A program made the position numbers and the translations under genes. Of a DNA stretch of 64,000 nucleotides, positions 10,759-22,923 are shown in pieces. The notes beneath the pieces are model-generated. The model did no database searches, was not told the origin of the DNA, and saw only the letters and a program-made list of their open reading frames with translations. The number at the start of each line of letters is the position of its first letter. The stretch's first letter is position 1. Origin of the DNA: Plasmopara viticola (taxonomy: Eukaryota > Oomycota > Peronosporomycetes > Peronosporales > Peronosporaceae); NCBI GenBank assembly GCA_001695595.3, contig MBPM02000095.1, forward strand, positions 1 through 64,000, given 5' to 3'.

Positions 10759-11039
10759 GATAGACACTCGATCATACGTTTATTTGTAGATGAATTTAAA
10801 CGAAAAGAACACCCCAACATAAGGCAGCTGTGGTAATATTACCGTGTTCAGCCCATATTTATAATGGGATGCAAGGGCACCCATTATACATACAACTTAG
10901 AAAGAATAACAGCCGTCACTTCCTTTATATGCTGCCTACTGTATCATAGAGGTCAAAGGGACACTTAAACAAGGCTGCTGAGTGACATTGAGGTGCGAGT
11001 AAGGCAACAAAATAGCTGCTACAAAAAGAAAATTTATGT

Positions 11040-11118
11040 TGGCCAGTGTGGGATTCGAACCCACGCCCTTCTTGACCAAAGCTTACACTGGCGCCTTAGA
11101 CCGCTTCGCCGATCGACC
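11040..11118 (-). pseudogene. tRNA-Leu-like pseudogene, type B
   Basis: Standard B form. Confidence 0.65.
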
Positions 11119-11396
11119 ACTCGGTACTAGATCAAGCTTTCACGATAAAGAAACATAGCAAACTCACAGTCCATCAGCAAAACAGTTTTGGAAAGGATAC
11201 CGTGATCAGCCCATAAGCTGACATTGTATTTAAGAGGCGACATCGACAACCCATAATGAATTGCTCCAATATAACGGAATCTTACTTCCACTTTAAGCTG
11301 TATTTCGGTGTGGGGATGTTGAAGAGACACTTAAGAAAGCTATAACATAACATAAAGGTGCAAATAATGCAGCAAACTACGAAACGAAAATTAAGT

Positions 11397-11476
11397 TGGC
11401 CAATGTGGGATTCGAACCCACGCCCTTTCGGACCAGTGCCTTAAACTGGCGCCTTAGACCGCTCGGCCAATTGACC
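11397..11476 (-). tRNA. tRNA-Leu(AAG), type A, canonical
   Basis: Identical to the reference gene. The terminator region is altered (GAAACGAAAA), leaving one T4 run. Confidence 0.9.
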
Positions 11477-11747
11477 GACAGACACTCGGTCATACGTTTA
11501 TTTGTAGATGAATTTAAACGAAAAGAACACCCCAACATAAGGCAGCTGTGGTAATATTACCGTGTTCAGCCCATATTTATTATGGGATGCAAGGGCACCC
11601 ATTATACATACAACTTAGAGCCGTCACTTCCGTAATATGCTGCATACTGTATCATAGAGGTCAAAGGGACACTTAAACAAGGCTGCTGAGTGACATTGAG
11701 GTGCGAGTAAGGCAACAAAATAGCTGCTACAAAAAGAAAATTTATGT

Positions 11748-11826
11748 TGGCCAGTGTGGGATTCGAACCCACGCCCTTCTTGACCAAAGCTTACACTGGC
11801 GCCTTAGACCGCTTCGCCGATCGACC
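11748..11826 (-). pseudogene. tRNA-Leu-like pseudogene, type B
   Basis: Standard B form. Confidence 0.65.
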
Positions 11827-12104
11827 ACTCGGTACTAGATCAAGCTTTCACGATAAAGAAACATAGCAAACTCACAGTCCATCAGCAAAACAGTTTTGGA
11901 AAGAATACCGTGATCAGCCCATAAGCTTACATTGTATTTAAGAGGCGACATCGACAACCCATAATGAATTGCTCAATATAACGGAATCTTACTTCCACTT
12001 TAAGCTGTATTTCGGTGTGGGGATGTTGAAGAGACACTCAACCAAGCTATAACGTAACATAAAGGCGCAATTAAGGCATCGCTGCTACGAAAAGAAAATT
12101 AAGT

Positions 12105-12184
12105 TGGCCAATGTGGGATTCGAACCCACGCCCTTTCGGACCAGTGCCTTAAACTGGCGCCTTAGACCGCTCGGCCAATTGACC
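12105..12184 (-). tRNA. tRNA-Leu(AAG), type A, canonical
   Basis: Identical to the reference gene. Confidence 0.92.
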
Positions 12185-12458
12185 GATTGACACTCGGTCA
12201 TACGTTTATTTGTAGATGAATTTGAACGAAAAGAACACCCCAACATAAGGCAGCTGTGGTAATACTAACGTGTCCAGCCCATATTTATAATGGAATGCAA
12301 GGGCACCCATTATATATGAACTTAGAGAAGATTACAGCCTTTACTTCCGTAATATGCTGCATACTGTATCATAGAGGTCAAAGGGAAAGTTAAACAAGGC
12401 TGCTGAGTGACATTAAATCGCAAATAAGGCATAGCTGCTGCAAAAAGAAAATTTATGT

Positions 12459-12537
12459 TGGCCAGTGTGGGATTTGAACCCACGCCCTTCTTGACCAAAG
12501 CTTACACTGGCGCCTTAGACCGCTTCGCCGATCGACC
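12459..12537 (-). pseudogene. tRNA-Leu-like pseudogene, type B
   Basis: The T-loop is changed (GATTTGAAC on the + strand), which damages the B box. Confidence 0.65.
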
Positions 12538-12816
12538 ACTCGGTACTAGATCAAGCTTTCACGATAAAGAAACATAGCAAACTCACAGTCCATCAGCAAA
12601 ACAGTTTTGGAAAGAATACCGTGATCAGTCCATAAGCTTACATTGTATTTAAGAGGCGACATCGACAACCCATAATGAATTGCTCCAATATAACGGAATC
12701 TTACTTCCACTTTAAGCTGTATTTCGGTGTGGGGATGTTGAAGAGACACTCAACAAAGCTATAACGTAACATAAAGGCGCAAATAAGGCATCGCTGCTAC
12801 GAAAAGAAAATTAAGT

Positions 12817-12896
12817 TGGCCAATGTGGGATTCGAACCCACGCCCTTTCGGACCAGTGCCTTAAACTGGCGCCTTAGACCGCTCGGCCAATTGACC
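12817..12896 (-). tRNA. tRNA-Leu(AAG), type A, canonical
   Basis: Identical to the reference gene. It is the last canonical copy before the third-tier repeat block. Confidence 0.92.
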
Positions 12897-13169
12897 GATA
12901 GACACTCGGTCATACGTTTATTTGTAGATGAATTTAAACGAAAAGAACACCCCAACATAAGGCAGCTGTGGTAATATTAACGTGTTCAGCCCATATTTAT
13001 TGTAGGATGCAAGGGCACCCATTATACATACAACTTAGAGAGGATTACAGCCTTTACTTCCGTAATATGCTGCATACTGTATCATAGAGGTCAAAGGGAC
13101 ACTTAAACAAGGCTGCTGAGTGACATTGAGGTGCGAGTAAGGCAGCTGCTACAAAAAGAAAATTTATGT

Positions 13170-13248
13170 TGGCCAGTGTGGGATTCGAACCCACGCCCTT
13201 CTTGACCAAAGCTTACACTGGCGCCTTAGACCGCTTCGCCGATCGACC
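13170..13248 (-). pseudogene. tRNA-Leu-like pseudogene, type B
   Basis: Standard B form with a spacer deletion just downstream (GTAAGGCAGCTGCTAC). Confidence 0.65.
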
Positions 13249-13527
13249 ACTCGGTACTAGATCAAGCTTTCACGATAAAGAAACATAGCAAACTCACAGT
13301 CCATCAGCAAAACAGTTTTGAAAAAAATACCGTGATCAGCCCATAAGCTTACATTGTATTTAAGAGGCGACATCGACAACCCATAATGAAGTGCTCCAAT
13401 ATAACGGAATCTTACTTCCACTTTAAGCTGTATTTCGGTATGGGGATGTTAAACAGACACTCAACAAAGCTATAACGTAACATAAAGGCGCAAATAAGGC
13501 ATCGCTGCTACGAAAAGAAAATTAAGT

Positions 13528-13606
13528 TGGCCAATGTGGGATTCGAACCCACGCCCTTTCGGACCAGTGCCTTAACTGGCGCCTTAGACCGCTCGGCCAA
13601 TTGACC
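13528..13606 (-). tRNA. tRNA-Leu type A, anticodon-loop deletion
   Basis: One base is lost in the anticodon arm (GCCTTAACTGG on the + strand), leaving 16 nt where 17 are needed. Probably a pseudogene. Confidence 0.45.
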
Positions 13607-13887
13607 GATAGACACTCGGTCATACGTTTATCTGTAGATGAATTTAAACGAAAAGAACACCCCAACATAAGGCAGTTGTGGTAATTTTAACGTGTTCAGC
13701 CCATATTTATTATGGGATGCAAGGGCACCCATTATACATACAACTTAGAAAGAATTACAGCTGTCACTTCCGTAATATGCTGCATACTGTATCATAGAGG
13801 TCAAAGCGACAGTTAAACATGGCTGCTGAGTGACATTGAGGTGCGAGTAAGGCAACAGAATAGCTGCTACAAAAAGAAAATTTATGT

Positions 13888-13966
13888 TAGCCAGTGTGGG
13901 ATACGAACCCACGCCCTTCTTGACCAAAGCTCACACTGGCGCCTTAGACCGCTTCGCCGATCGACC
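13888..13966 (-). pseudogene. tRNA-Leu-like pseudogene, type B, GATACG subclass
   Basis: T-loop TTCGTAT (A58 lost) and a changed anticodon region (AGCTCACAC). It is the first member of the subclass that defines the 2.15-kb unit. Confidence 0.65.
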
Positions 13967-14244
13967 ACTCGGTACTAGATCAAGCTTTCACGATAAAGAA
14001 ACATAGCAAACTCACAGTCCATCAGCAAAATAGTTTTGGAAAGAATACCGTGATCAGCCCATAAGCTTACATTGTATTTAAGAGGCGACATCGACAACCC
14101 TTAATCAATTACTCCAATCTAACGGAATCTTGCTCCACTTTAGCTGATTTTCGGTGTGGGGATGTTAAACAGACACTCAACAAAGCTATAACGTGACATA
14201 AAGGCGCAAATAAGGCATCGCTGCTACGAAAAGAAAATTTAAGT

Positions 14245-14324
14245 TGGCCAATGTGGGATCCGAACCCACGCCCTTTCGGACCAGTGCCTTAAACTGGCGC
14301 CTTAGACCGCTCGGTCACTTGACC
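14245..14324 (-). tRNA. tRNA-Leu(AAG), type A class C, damaged
   Basis: The T-loop reads TTCGGAT (conserved A58 replaced by G, also hitting the B box), and the 5' acceptor GGTCAAG no longer closes its last pair. Confidence 0.5.
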
Positions 14325-14599
14325 GATAGACACTCGGTCATACGTTTATTTGTAGATGAATTTTAACGAAAAGAACACACCAACATAAGGCAGCTGTGGT
14401 AATATTAACGTGTTCAGCCCATATTCATTGTAGGATGCAAGGGCACCCATTATACATACAACTTAGAGAGGATTACAGCCTTTACTTCCGTAATATGCTG
14501 CATACTGTATCATAGAGGTCATAGGGAAAGTTAAACATGGCTGCTGAGTGACATTAAGGCGCAAATAAGGCATCGCTGCTACAAAAAGAAAATTTATGT

Positions 14600-14678
14600 T
14601 GGCCAGTGTGGGATTCGAACCCACGCCCTTCTTGACCAAAGCTTACACTGGCGCCTTAGACCGCTTCGCCGATCGACC
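14600..14678 (-). pseudogene. tRNA-Leu-like pseudogene, type B
   Basis: Standard B form with an A-like spacer. Confidence 0.65.
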
Positions 14679-14958
14679 ACTCGGTACTAGATCAAGCTTT
14701 CACGATAAAGAAACATAGCAAACTCACAGTCCATCAGCAAAACAGTTTTGGAAAGAATACCGTGATCAGCCCATAAGCTTACATTGTATTTAAGAGGCGA
14801 CATCGACAACCCATAATGAATTGCTCCAATATAACGGAATCTTACTTCCACTTTAAGCTGTATTTCGGTGTGGGGATGTTGAAGAGACACTCAACAAAGC
14901 TATAACGTAACATAAAGGCGCAAATAAGGCATCGCTGCTACGAAAAGAAAATTTAAGT

Positions 14959-15038
14959 TGGCCAATGTGGGATTCGAACCCACGCCCTTTCGGACCAGTG
15001 CCTTAAACTGGCGCCTTAGACCGCTCGGTCAATTGACC
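14959..15038 (-). tRNA. tRNA-Leu(AAG), type A
   Basis: A single change to the GGTC D-arm form (A box TGAC). It is the least altered A copy inside the 13.7-25 kb block. Confidence 0.68.
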
Positions 15039-15318
15039 GATAGACACTCGGTCATACGTTTATTTGTAGATGAATTTAAACGAAAAGAACACCCCAACAT
15101 AAGGCAGCTGTGGTAATATTAACGTGTTCAGCCCATATTTATTGTAGGATGCAAGGGCACCCATTATACATACAACTTAGAAAGGATTACAGCCTTCACT
15201 TCCGTAATATGCTGCATACTGTATCATAGAGGTCAAAGGGACACTTAAACAAGGCTGCTGAGTGACATTGAGGTGCGAGTAAGGCAACAAAATAGCTGCT
15301 ACAAAAAGAAAATTATGT

Positions 15319-15397
15319 TGGCCAGTGTGGGATTCGAACCCACGCCCTTCTTGACCAAAGCTTACACTGGCGCCTTAGACCGCTTCGCCGATCGACC
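15319..15397 (-). pseudogene. tRNA-Leu-like pseudogene, type B
   Basis: Standard B form; one spacer T is lost (AAAATTATG). Confidence 0.65.
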
Positions 15398-15677
15398 ACT
15401 CGGTACTAGATCAAGCTTTCACGATAAAGAAACATAGCAAACTCACAGTCCATCAGCAAAATAGTTTTGGAAAGAATACCGTGATCAGCCCATAAGCTTA
15501 CATTGTATTTAAGAGGCGACATCGACAACCCATAATGAATTGCTCCAATATAACGGAATCTTACTTCCACTTTAAGCTGTATTTCGGTGTGGGGACGTTA
15601 AAGAGACACTCAACAAAGCTATAACGTAACATAAAGGCGCAAATAAGGCATCGCTGCTACGAAAAGAAAATTTAAGT

Positions 15678-15757
15678 TGGCCAATGTGGGTGTTCGAACC
15701 GACGCCCTTTCAGACCAGGGCCTTAACTGGCGCCTTAGACCGCCCGGCCAATTGACC
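15678..15757 (-). tRNA. tRNA-Leu type A class G, damaged
   Basis: Changes in the T-arm (GGGTGTTCGAACCGAC), variable arm (TTCAGA), anticodon arm (CCAGGGCCTTAACTGG) and D-arm (CCCGGCC). Very probably a pseudogene. Confidence 0.4.
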
Positions 15758-16038
15758 GATAGACACTCGGTCATACGTTTATCTGTAGATGAATTTAAAC
15801 GAAAAGAACACCCCAACATAAGGCAGTTGTGGTAATATTAACGTGTTCAGCCCATATTTATTATGGGATGCAAGGGCACCCATTATACATACAACTTAGA
15901 AAGAATTACAGCCGTCACTTCCGTAATATGCTGCATACTGTATCATAGAGGTCAAAGCGACAGTTAAACATGGCTGCTGAGTGACATTGAGGTGCGAGTA
16001 AGGCAGCAGAATAGCTGCTACAAAGAGAAAATTTATGT

Positions 16039-16117
16039 TAGCCAGTGTGGGATACGAACCCACGCCCTTCTTGACCAAAGCTCACACTGGCGCCTTAGAC
16101 CGCTTCGCCGATCGACC
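16039..16117 (-). pseudogene. tRNA-Leu-like pseudogene, type B, GATACG subclass
   Basis: 2151 bp from the copy at 13888. The terminator is CAAAGAG, reducing the T5 run. Confidence 0.65.
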
Positions 16118-16396
16118 ATTCGGTACTAGATCAAGCTTTCACGATAAAGAAACATAGCAAACTCACAGTCCATCAGCAAAATAGTTTTGGAAAGAATACC
16201 GTGATCAGCCCATAAGCTTACATTGTATTTAAGAGGCGACATCGACAACCCTTAATCAATTACTCCAATCTAACGGAATCTTGCTCCCACTTTAGCTGAT
16301 TTTCGGTGTGGGGATGTTAAACAGACACTCAACAAAGCTATAACGTGACATAAAGGCGCAAATAAGGCATCGCTGCTACGAAAAGAAAATTTAAGT

Positions 16397-16476
16397 TGGC
16401 CAATGTGGGATCCGAACCCACGCCCTTTCGGACCAGTGCCTTAAACTGGCGCCTTAGACCGCTCGGTCACTTGACC
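16397..16476 (-). tRNA. tRNA-Leu(AAG), type A class C, damaged
   Basis: Same T-loop and acceptor lesions as the copy at 14245, lying 2152 bp from it. Confidence 0.5.
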
Positions 16477-16751
16477 GATAGACACTCGGTCATACGTTTA
16501 TTTGTAGATGAATTTTAACGAAAAGAACACCCCAACATAAGGCATCTGTGGTAATACTAACGTGTTCAGCCCATATTTATTGTAGGATGCAAGGGCACCC
16601 ATTATACATACAACTTAGAGAGGATTACAGCCTTTACTTCCGTAATATGCTGCATACTGTATCATAGAGGTCATAGGGAAAGTTAAACATGGCTGCTGAG
16701 TGACATTAAGGCGCAAATAAGGCATCGCTGCTACAAAAGGAAAATTTATGT

Positions 16752-16830
16752 TGGCCAGTGTGGGATTCGAACCCACGCCCTTCTTGACCAGAGCTTACAC
16801 TGGCGCCTTAGAGAGCTTCGCCGATCGACC
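16752..16830 (-). pseudogene. tRNA-Leu-like pseudogene, type B, GAGAGC subclass
   Basis: The D-arm is further damaged (TTAGAGAGCTTCGCC), while CCAGAGC makes the anticodon stem CCAG/CTGG pair fully. Confidence 0.65.
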
Positions 16831-17110
16831 ATTCGGTACTAGATCAAGCTTTCACGATAAAGAAACATAGCAAACTCACAGTCCATCAGCAAAATAGTTT
16901 TGGAAAGAATACCGTGATCAGCCCATAAGCTTATATTGTATTTAAGAGGCGACATCGACAACCCTTAATGAATTGCTCCAATATAACGGAATCTTACTTC
17001 CACTTTAAGCTGTATTTCGGTGTGGGGATGTTGAAGAGACACTCAACAAAGCTATAACGTGACATAAAGGCGCAAATAAGGCATCGCTGCTACGAAAAGA
17101 AAATTTAAGT

Positions 17111-17190
17111 TAACCAATGTGGGATTCGAACCCACGCCCTTTCGGACCAGTGCCTTATACCGGCGCCATAGACCGCTCGGTCAATTGACC
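17111..17190 (-). tRNA. tRNA-Leu(AAG), type A class T
   Basis: The anticodon stem is CCGGT/ACTGG (one G-U) with loop ATAAGGC and anticodon AAG retained. The acceptor 3' strand ATTGGTT leaves two further G-U pairs, and the D-arm is altered (GCCATAGACC). Confidence 0.5.
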
Positions 17191-17471
17191 GATAGACACT
17201 CGGTCATACGTTTATCTGTAGATGAATTTAAACGAAAAGAACACCCCGACATAAGGCAGCTGTGGTAATATTAACGTGTTCAGCCCATATTTATTATGGG
17301 ATGCAAGGGCACCCATTATACATACAACTTAGAAAGAATTACAGCCGTCACTTCCGTAATATGCTGCATACTGTATCATAGAGGTCAAAGCGACAGTTAA
17401 ACATGGCTGCTGAGTGACATTGAGGTGCGAGTAAGGCAGCAGAATAGCTGCTACAAAGAGAAAATTTATGT

Positions 17472-17550
17472 TAGCCAGTGTGGGATACGAACCCACGCCC
17501 TTCTTGACCAAAGCTCACACTGGCGCCTTAGACCGCTTCGCCGATCGACC
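17472..17550 (-). pseudogene. tRNA-Leu-like pseudogene, type B, GATACG subclass
   Basis: 1433 bp (two dimers) after the previous member of the subclass. Confidence 0.65.
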
Positions 17551-17829
17551 ATTCGGTACTAGATCAAGCTTTCACGATAAAGAAACATAGCAAACTCACA
17601 GTCCATCAGCAAAATAGTTTTGGAAAGAATACCGTGATCAGCCCATAAGCTTACATTGTATTTAAGAGCGACATCGACAACCCTTAATCAATTACTCCAA
17701 TCTAACGGAATCTTGCTCCCACTTTAAGCTGATTTTCGGTGTGGGGATGTTAAACAGACACTCAACAAAGCTATAACGTAACATAAAGGCGCAAATAAGG
17801 CATCGCTGGTACGAAAAGAAAATTTAAGT

Positions 17830-17910
17830 TGGCCAATGTGGGATTCCGAACCCACGCCCTTTCGGACCAGTGCCTTAAACTGGCGCCTTAGACCGCTCGG
17901 TCACTTGACC
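17830..17910 (-). tRNA. tRNA-Leu type A class C, T-loop insertion
   Basis: Has the class C acceptor change plus one extra base in the T-loop (GATTCCGAA on the + strand). Probably inactive. Confidence 0.4.
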
Positions 17911-18184
17911 GATAGACACTCGGTCATACGTTTATTTGTAGATGAATTTTAACGAAAAGAACACCCCAACATAAGGCATCTGTGGTAATACTAACGTGTT
18001 CAGCCCATATTTATTGTAGGATGCAAGGGCACCCATTATACATACAACTTAGAGAGATTACAGCCTTTACTTCCGTAATATGCTGCATACTGTATCATAG
18101 AGGTCATAGGGAAAGTTAAACATGGCTGCTGAGTGACATTAAGGCGCAAATAAGGCATCGCTGCTACAAAAAGAAAATTTATGT

Positions 18185-18262
18185 TGGCCAGTGTGGGATT
18201 CGAACCCACGCCCTTCTTGACCAAGCTTACACTGGCGCCTTAGACCGCTTCGCCGATCGACC
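18185..18262 (-). pseudogene. tRNA-Leu-like pseudogene, type B, 1-nt deletion
   Basis: GACCAAGC in place of GACCAAAGC; another base is lost in the already short anticodon arm. Confidence 0.65.
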
Positions 18263-18541
18263 ACTCGGTACTAGATCAAGCTTTCACGATAAAGAAACAT
18301 AGCAAACTCACAGTCCATCAGCAAAATAGTTTTGGAAAGAATACCGTGATCAGCCCATAAGCTTATATTGTATTTAAGAGGCGACATCGACAACCCTTAA
18401 TGAATTGCTCCAATATAACGGAATCTTACTTCCACTTTAAGCTGTATTTCGGTGTGGGGATGTTGAAGAGACACTCAACAAAGCTATAACGTGACATAAA
18501 GGCGCAAATAAGGCATCGCTGCTACGAAAAGAAAATTAAGT

Positions 18542-18621
18542 TGGCCAATGTGGGATTCGAACCCACGCCCTTTCGGACCAGTGCCTTATACCGGCGCCAT
18601 AGACCGCTCGGTCAATTGACC
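18542..18621 (-). tRNA. tRNA-Leu(AAG), type A class T
   Basis: Class T anticodon arm with a canonical acceptor 3' strand (ATTGGCC) and intact T-arm; the D-arm is altered (GCCATAGACC and GGTC). Confidence 0.55.
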
Positions 18622-18905
18622 GATAGACACTCGGTCATACGTTTATTTGTAGATGAATTTAAACGAAAAGAACACCCCACATAAGGCAGCTGTGGTAATA
18701 TTAACGTGTTCAGCCCATATTTATTGTAGGATGCAAGGGCACCCATTATACATACAACTTAGAAAGGATTACTGCCTTCACTTCCGTAATATGCTGCATA
18801 CTGTATCATAGAGGTCAAGGGAAAGTTAAACAAGGCTGCTGAGTGACATTGAGGTGCGAGTAAGGCAACAAAATAGCTGCTACAAAGAGAAAATTTTTTG
18901 TGTGG

Positions 18906-18984
18906 GAGCCAGTGTGGGATACGAACCCACGCCCTTCTTGACCAAAGCTCACACTGGCGCCTTAGACCGCTTCGCCGATCGACC
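18906..18984 (-). pseudogene. tRNA-Leu-like pseudogene, type B, GATACG subclass with altered 3' flank
   Basis: The usual TTATGTTAGCC junction is replaced by TTTTTTGTGTGGGAGCC, an insertion at the tRNA 3' end that also creates a T-poor trailer. Confidence 0.65.
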
Positions 18985-19260
18985 ACTCGGTACTAGATCA
19001 AGCTTTCACGATAAAGAAACAGCAAACTCACAGTCCATCAGCAAAATAGTTTTGGAAAGAATACCGTGATCAGCCAATAAGCTTACATTGTATTTGATAG
19101 GCGGCATCGACAACCCATAATGAATTGCTCCAATATAACGGAATCTTACTCCACTTTAAGCTGTATTTCGGTGTGGGGATGTTAATGAGGCACTCAACAA
19201 AGCTATAACGTAAATAAAGGCGCAAATAAGGCATCGCTGCTGCAAAAAGAAAATTTAAGT

Positions 19261-19340
19261 TGGCCAATGTGGGATTCGAACCGACGCCCTTTCAGACCAG
19301 TGCCTTAAACTGGCGCCTTAGACCGCCCGGCCAATTGACC
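19261..19340 (-). tRNA. tRNA-Leu(AAG), type A class G, damaged
   Basis: T-stem C-C mismatch (CCGAC), variable-arm change TTCAGA and D-arm change CCCGGCC. The anticodon arm is canonical. Confidence 0.5.
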
Positions 19341-19619
19341 GATAGACACTCGGTCATACGTTTATCTGTAGATGAATTTAAACGAAAAGAACACCCAACA
19401 TAAGGCAGTTGTGTAATATTAACGTGTTCAGCCCATATTTATTATGGGATGCAAGGGCACCCATTATACATACAACTTAGAAAGAATTACAGCCGTCACT
19501 TCCGTAATATGCTGCATACTGTATCATAGAGGTCAAAGCGACAGTTAAACATGGCTGCTGAGTGACATTGAGGTGCGAGTAAGGCAGCAGAATAGCTGCT
19601 ACAAAGAGAAAATTTATGT

Positions 19620-19698
19620 TAGCCAGTGTGGGATACGAACCCACGCCCTTCTTGACCAAAGCTCACACTGGCGCCTTAGACCGCTTCGCCGATCGACC
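19620..19698 (-). pseudogene. tRNA-Leu-like pseudogene, type B, GATACG subclass
   Basis: 2148 bp after the member at 17472. Confidence 0.65.
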
Positions 19699-19977
19699 AT
19701 TCGGTACTAGATCAAGCTTTCACGATAAAGAAACATAGCAAACTCACAGTCCATCAGCAAAATAGTTTTGGAAAGAATACCGTGATCAGCCCATAAGCTT
19801 ACATTGTATTTAAGAGGCGACATCGACAACCCTTAATCAATTACTCCAATCTAACGGAATCTTGCTCCCACTTTAGCTGATTTTCGGTGTGGGGATGTTA
19901 AACGGACACTCAACAAAGCTATAACGTGACATAAAGGCGCAAATAAGGCATCGCTGCTACGAAAAGAAAATTTAAGT

Positions 19978-20057
19978 TGGCCAATGTGGGATCCGAACCC
20001 ACGCCCTTTCGGACCAGTGCCTTAAACTGGCGCCTTAGACCGCTCGGTCACTTGACC
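19978..20057 (-). tRNA. tRNA-Leu(AAG), type A class C, damaged
   Basis: Same lesions as the other class C copies; its closest partner is at 22130. Confidence 0.5.
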
Positions 20058-20331
20058 GATAGACACTCGGTCATACGTTTATTTGTAGATGAATTTTAAC
20101 GAAAAGAACACCCCAACATAAGGCAGCTGTGGTAATACTAACGTGTTCAGCCCATATTTATTGTAGGATGCAAGGGCACCCATTATACATACAACTTAGA
20201 GAGATTACAGCCTTTACTTCCGTATTATGCTGCATACTGTATCATAGAGGTCATAGGGAAAGTTAAACATGGCTGCTGAGTGACATTAAGGCGCAAATAA
20301 GGCATCGCTGCTACAAAAAGAAAATTTATGT

Positions 20332-20410
20332 TGGCCAGTGTGGGATTCGAACCCACGCCCTTCTTGACCAGAGCTTACACTGGCGCCTTAGAGAGCTTCG
20401 CCGATCGACC
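20332..20410 (-). pseudogene. tRNA-Leu-like pseudogene, type B, GAGAGC subclass
   Basis: Matches 16752 in the tRNA part. Confidence 0.65.
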
Positions 20411-20690
20411 ATTCGGTACTAGATCAAGCTTTCACGATAAAGAAACATAGCAAACTCACAGTCCATCAGCAAAATAGTTTTGGAAAGAATACCGTGATCA
20501 GCCCATAAGCTTATATTGTATTTAAGAGGCGACATCGACAACCCTTAATGAATTGCTCCAATATAACGGAATCTTACTTCCACTTTAAGCTGTATTTCGG
20601 TGTGGGGATGTTGAAGAGACACTCAACAAAGCTATAACGTGACATAAAGGCGCAAATAAGGCATCGCTGCTACGAAAAGAAAATTTAAGT

Positions 20691-20770
20691 TAACCAATGT
20701 GGGATTCGAACCCACGCCCTTTCGGACCAGTGCCTTATACCGGCGCCATAGACCGCTCGGTCAATTGACC
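20691..20770 (-). tRNA. tRNA-Leu(AAG), type A class T
   Basis: Identical by eye to the copy at 17111 in the tRNA part. Confidence 0.5.
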
Positions 20771-21051
20771 GATAGACACTCGGTCATACGTTTATTTGTA
20801 GATGAATTTAAACGAAAAGAACACCCCGACATAAGGCAGCTGTGGTAATATTAACGTGTTCAGCCCATATTTATTGTAGGATGCAAGGGCACCCATTATA
20901 CATACAACTTAGAAAGGATTACTGCCTTCACTTCCGTAATATGCTGCATACTGTATCATAGAGGCCGAAGGGAAAGTTAAACAAGGCTGCTGAGTGACAT
21001 TGAGGTGCGAGTAAGGCAACAAAATAGCTGCTACAAAGAGAAAATTTTTGT

Positions 21052-21130
21052 TAGCCAGTGTGGGATACGAACCCACGCCCTTCTTGACCAAAGCTCACAC
21101 TGGCGCCTTAGACCGCTTCGCCGATCGACC
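21052..21130 (-). pseudogene. tRNA-Leu-like pseudogene, type B, GATACG subclass
   Basis: Spacer variant TTTTTGTTAGCC; it recurs at 23205 and 24992. Confidence 0.65.
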
Positions 21131-21410
21131 ACTCGGTACTAGATCAAGCTTTCACGATAAAGAAACAGGGCAAGCTCACAGTCCATCAGCAAAATAGTTT
21201 TGGAAAGAATACCGTGATCAGCCAATAAGCTTACATTGTATTTGATAGGCGGCATCGACAACCCATAATGAATTGCTCCAATATAACGGAATCTTGCTCC
21301 CACTTTAAGCTGTATTTCGGTGTGGGGATGTTAATGAGGCACTCAACAAAGCTATAACGTAAAATAAAGGCGCAAATAAGGCATCGCTGCTGCAAAAAGA
21401 AAATTTAAGT

Positions 21411-21490
21411 TGGCCAATGTGGGATTCGAACCGACGCCCTTTCAGACCAGTGCCTTAAACTGGCGCCTTAGACCGCCCGGCCAATTGACC
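21411..21490 (-). tRNA. tRNA-Leu(AAG), type A class G, damaged
   Basis: Same changes as the copy at 19261, 2150 bp away. Confidence 0.5.
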
Positions 21491-21771
21491 GATAGACACT
21501 CGGTCATACGTTTATCTGTAGATGAATTTAAACGAAAAGAACACACCAACATAAGGCAGTTGTGGTAATATTAACGTGTTCAGCCCATATTTATTATGGG
21601 ATGCAAGGGCACCCATTATACATACAACTTAGAAAGAATTACAGCCGTCACTTCCGTAATATGCTGCATACTGTATCATAGAGGTCAAAGCGACAGTTAA
21701 ACATGGCTGCTGAGTGACATTGAGGTGCGAGTAAGGCAGCAGAATAGCTGCTACAAAGAGAAAATTTATGT

Positions 21772-21850
21772 TAGCCAGTGTGGGATACGAACCCACGCCC
21801 TTCTTGACCAAAGCTCACACTGGCGCCTTAGACCGCTTCGCCGATCGACC
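21772..21850 (-). pseudogene. tRNA-Leu-like pseudogene, type B, GATACG subclass
   Basis: 2152 bp after 19620. Confidence 0.65.
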
Positions 21851-22129
21851 ATTCGGTACTAGATCAAGCTTTCACGATAAAGAAACATAGCAAACTCACA
21901 GTCCACCAGCAAAATAGTTTTGGAAAGAATACCGTGATCAGCCCATAAGCTTACATTGTATTTAAGAGGCGACATCGACAACCCTTAATCAATTACTCCA
22001 ATCTAACGGAATCTTGCTCCCACTTTAGCTGATTTTCGGTGTGGGGATGTTAAACGGACACTCAACAAAGCTATAACGTGACATAAAGGCGCAAATAAGG
22101 CATCGCTGCTACGAAAAGAAAATTTAAGT

Positions 22130-22209
22130 TGGCCAATGTGGGATCCGAACCCACGCCCTTTCGGACCAGTGCCTTAAACTGGCGCCTTAGACCGCTCGGT
22201 CACTTGACC
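22130..22209 (-). tRNA. tRNA-Leu(AAG), type A class C, damaged
   Basis: Same lesions as the copy at 19978, 2152 bp away. Confidence 0.5.
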
Positions 22210-22484
22210 GATAGACACTCGGTCATACGTTTATTTGTAGATGAATTTTAACGAAAAGAACACCCCAACATAAGGCAGCTGTGGTAATACTAACGTGTTC
22301 AGCCCATATTTATTGTAGGATGCAAGGGCACCCATTATACATACAACTTAGAGAGGATTACAGCCTTTACTTCCGTAATATGCTGCATACTGTATCATAG
22401 AGGTCATAGGGAAAGTTAAACATGGCTGCTGAGTGACATTAAGGCGCAAATAAGGCATCGCTGCTACAAAAAGAAAATTTATGT

Positions 22485-22563
22485 TGGCCAGTGTGGGATT
22501 CGAACCCACGCCCTTCTTGACCAGAGCTTACACTGGCGCCTTAGAGAGCTTCGCCGATCGACC
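22485..22563 (-). pseudogene. tRNA-Leu-like pseudogene, type B, GAGAGC subclass
   Basis: 2153 bp after 20332. Confidence 0.65.
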
Positions 22564-22843
22564 ATTCGGTACTAGATCAAGCTTTCACGATAAAGAAACA
22601 TAGCAAACTCACAGTCCATCAGCAAAATAATTTTGGAAAGAATACCGTGATCAGCGCATAAGCTTATATTGTATTTAAGAGGCGACATCGACAACCCTTA
22701 ATGAATTGCTCCAATATAACGGAATCTTACTTCCACTTTAAGCTGTATTTCGGTGTGGGGATGTTGAAGAGACACTCAACAAAGCTATAACGTGACATAA
22801 AGGCGCAAATAAGGCATCGCTGCTACGAAAAGAAAATTTAAGT

Positions 22844-22923
22844 TAACCAATGTGGGATTCGAACCCACGCCCTTTCGGACCAGTGCCTTATACCGGCGCC
22901 TTAGACCGCTCGGTCAATTGACC
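22844..22923 (-). tRNA. tRNA-Leu(AAG), type A class T
   Basis: Like the copy at 20691 but with the D-arm base restored (GCCTTAGACC). Confidence 0.52.
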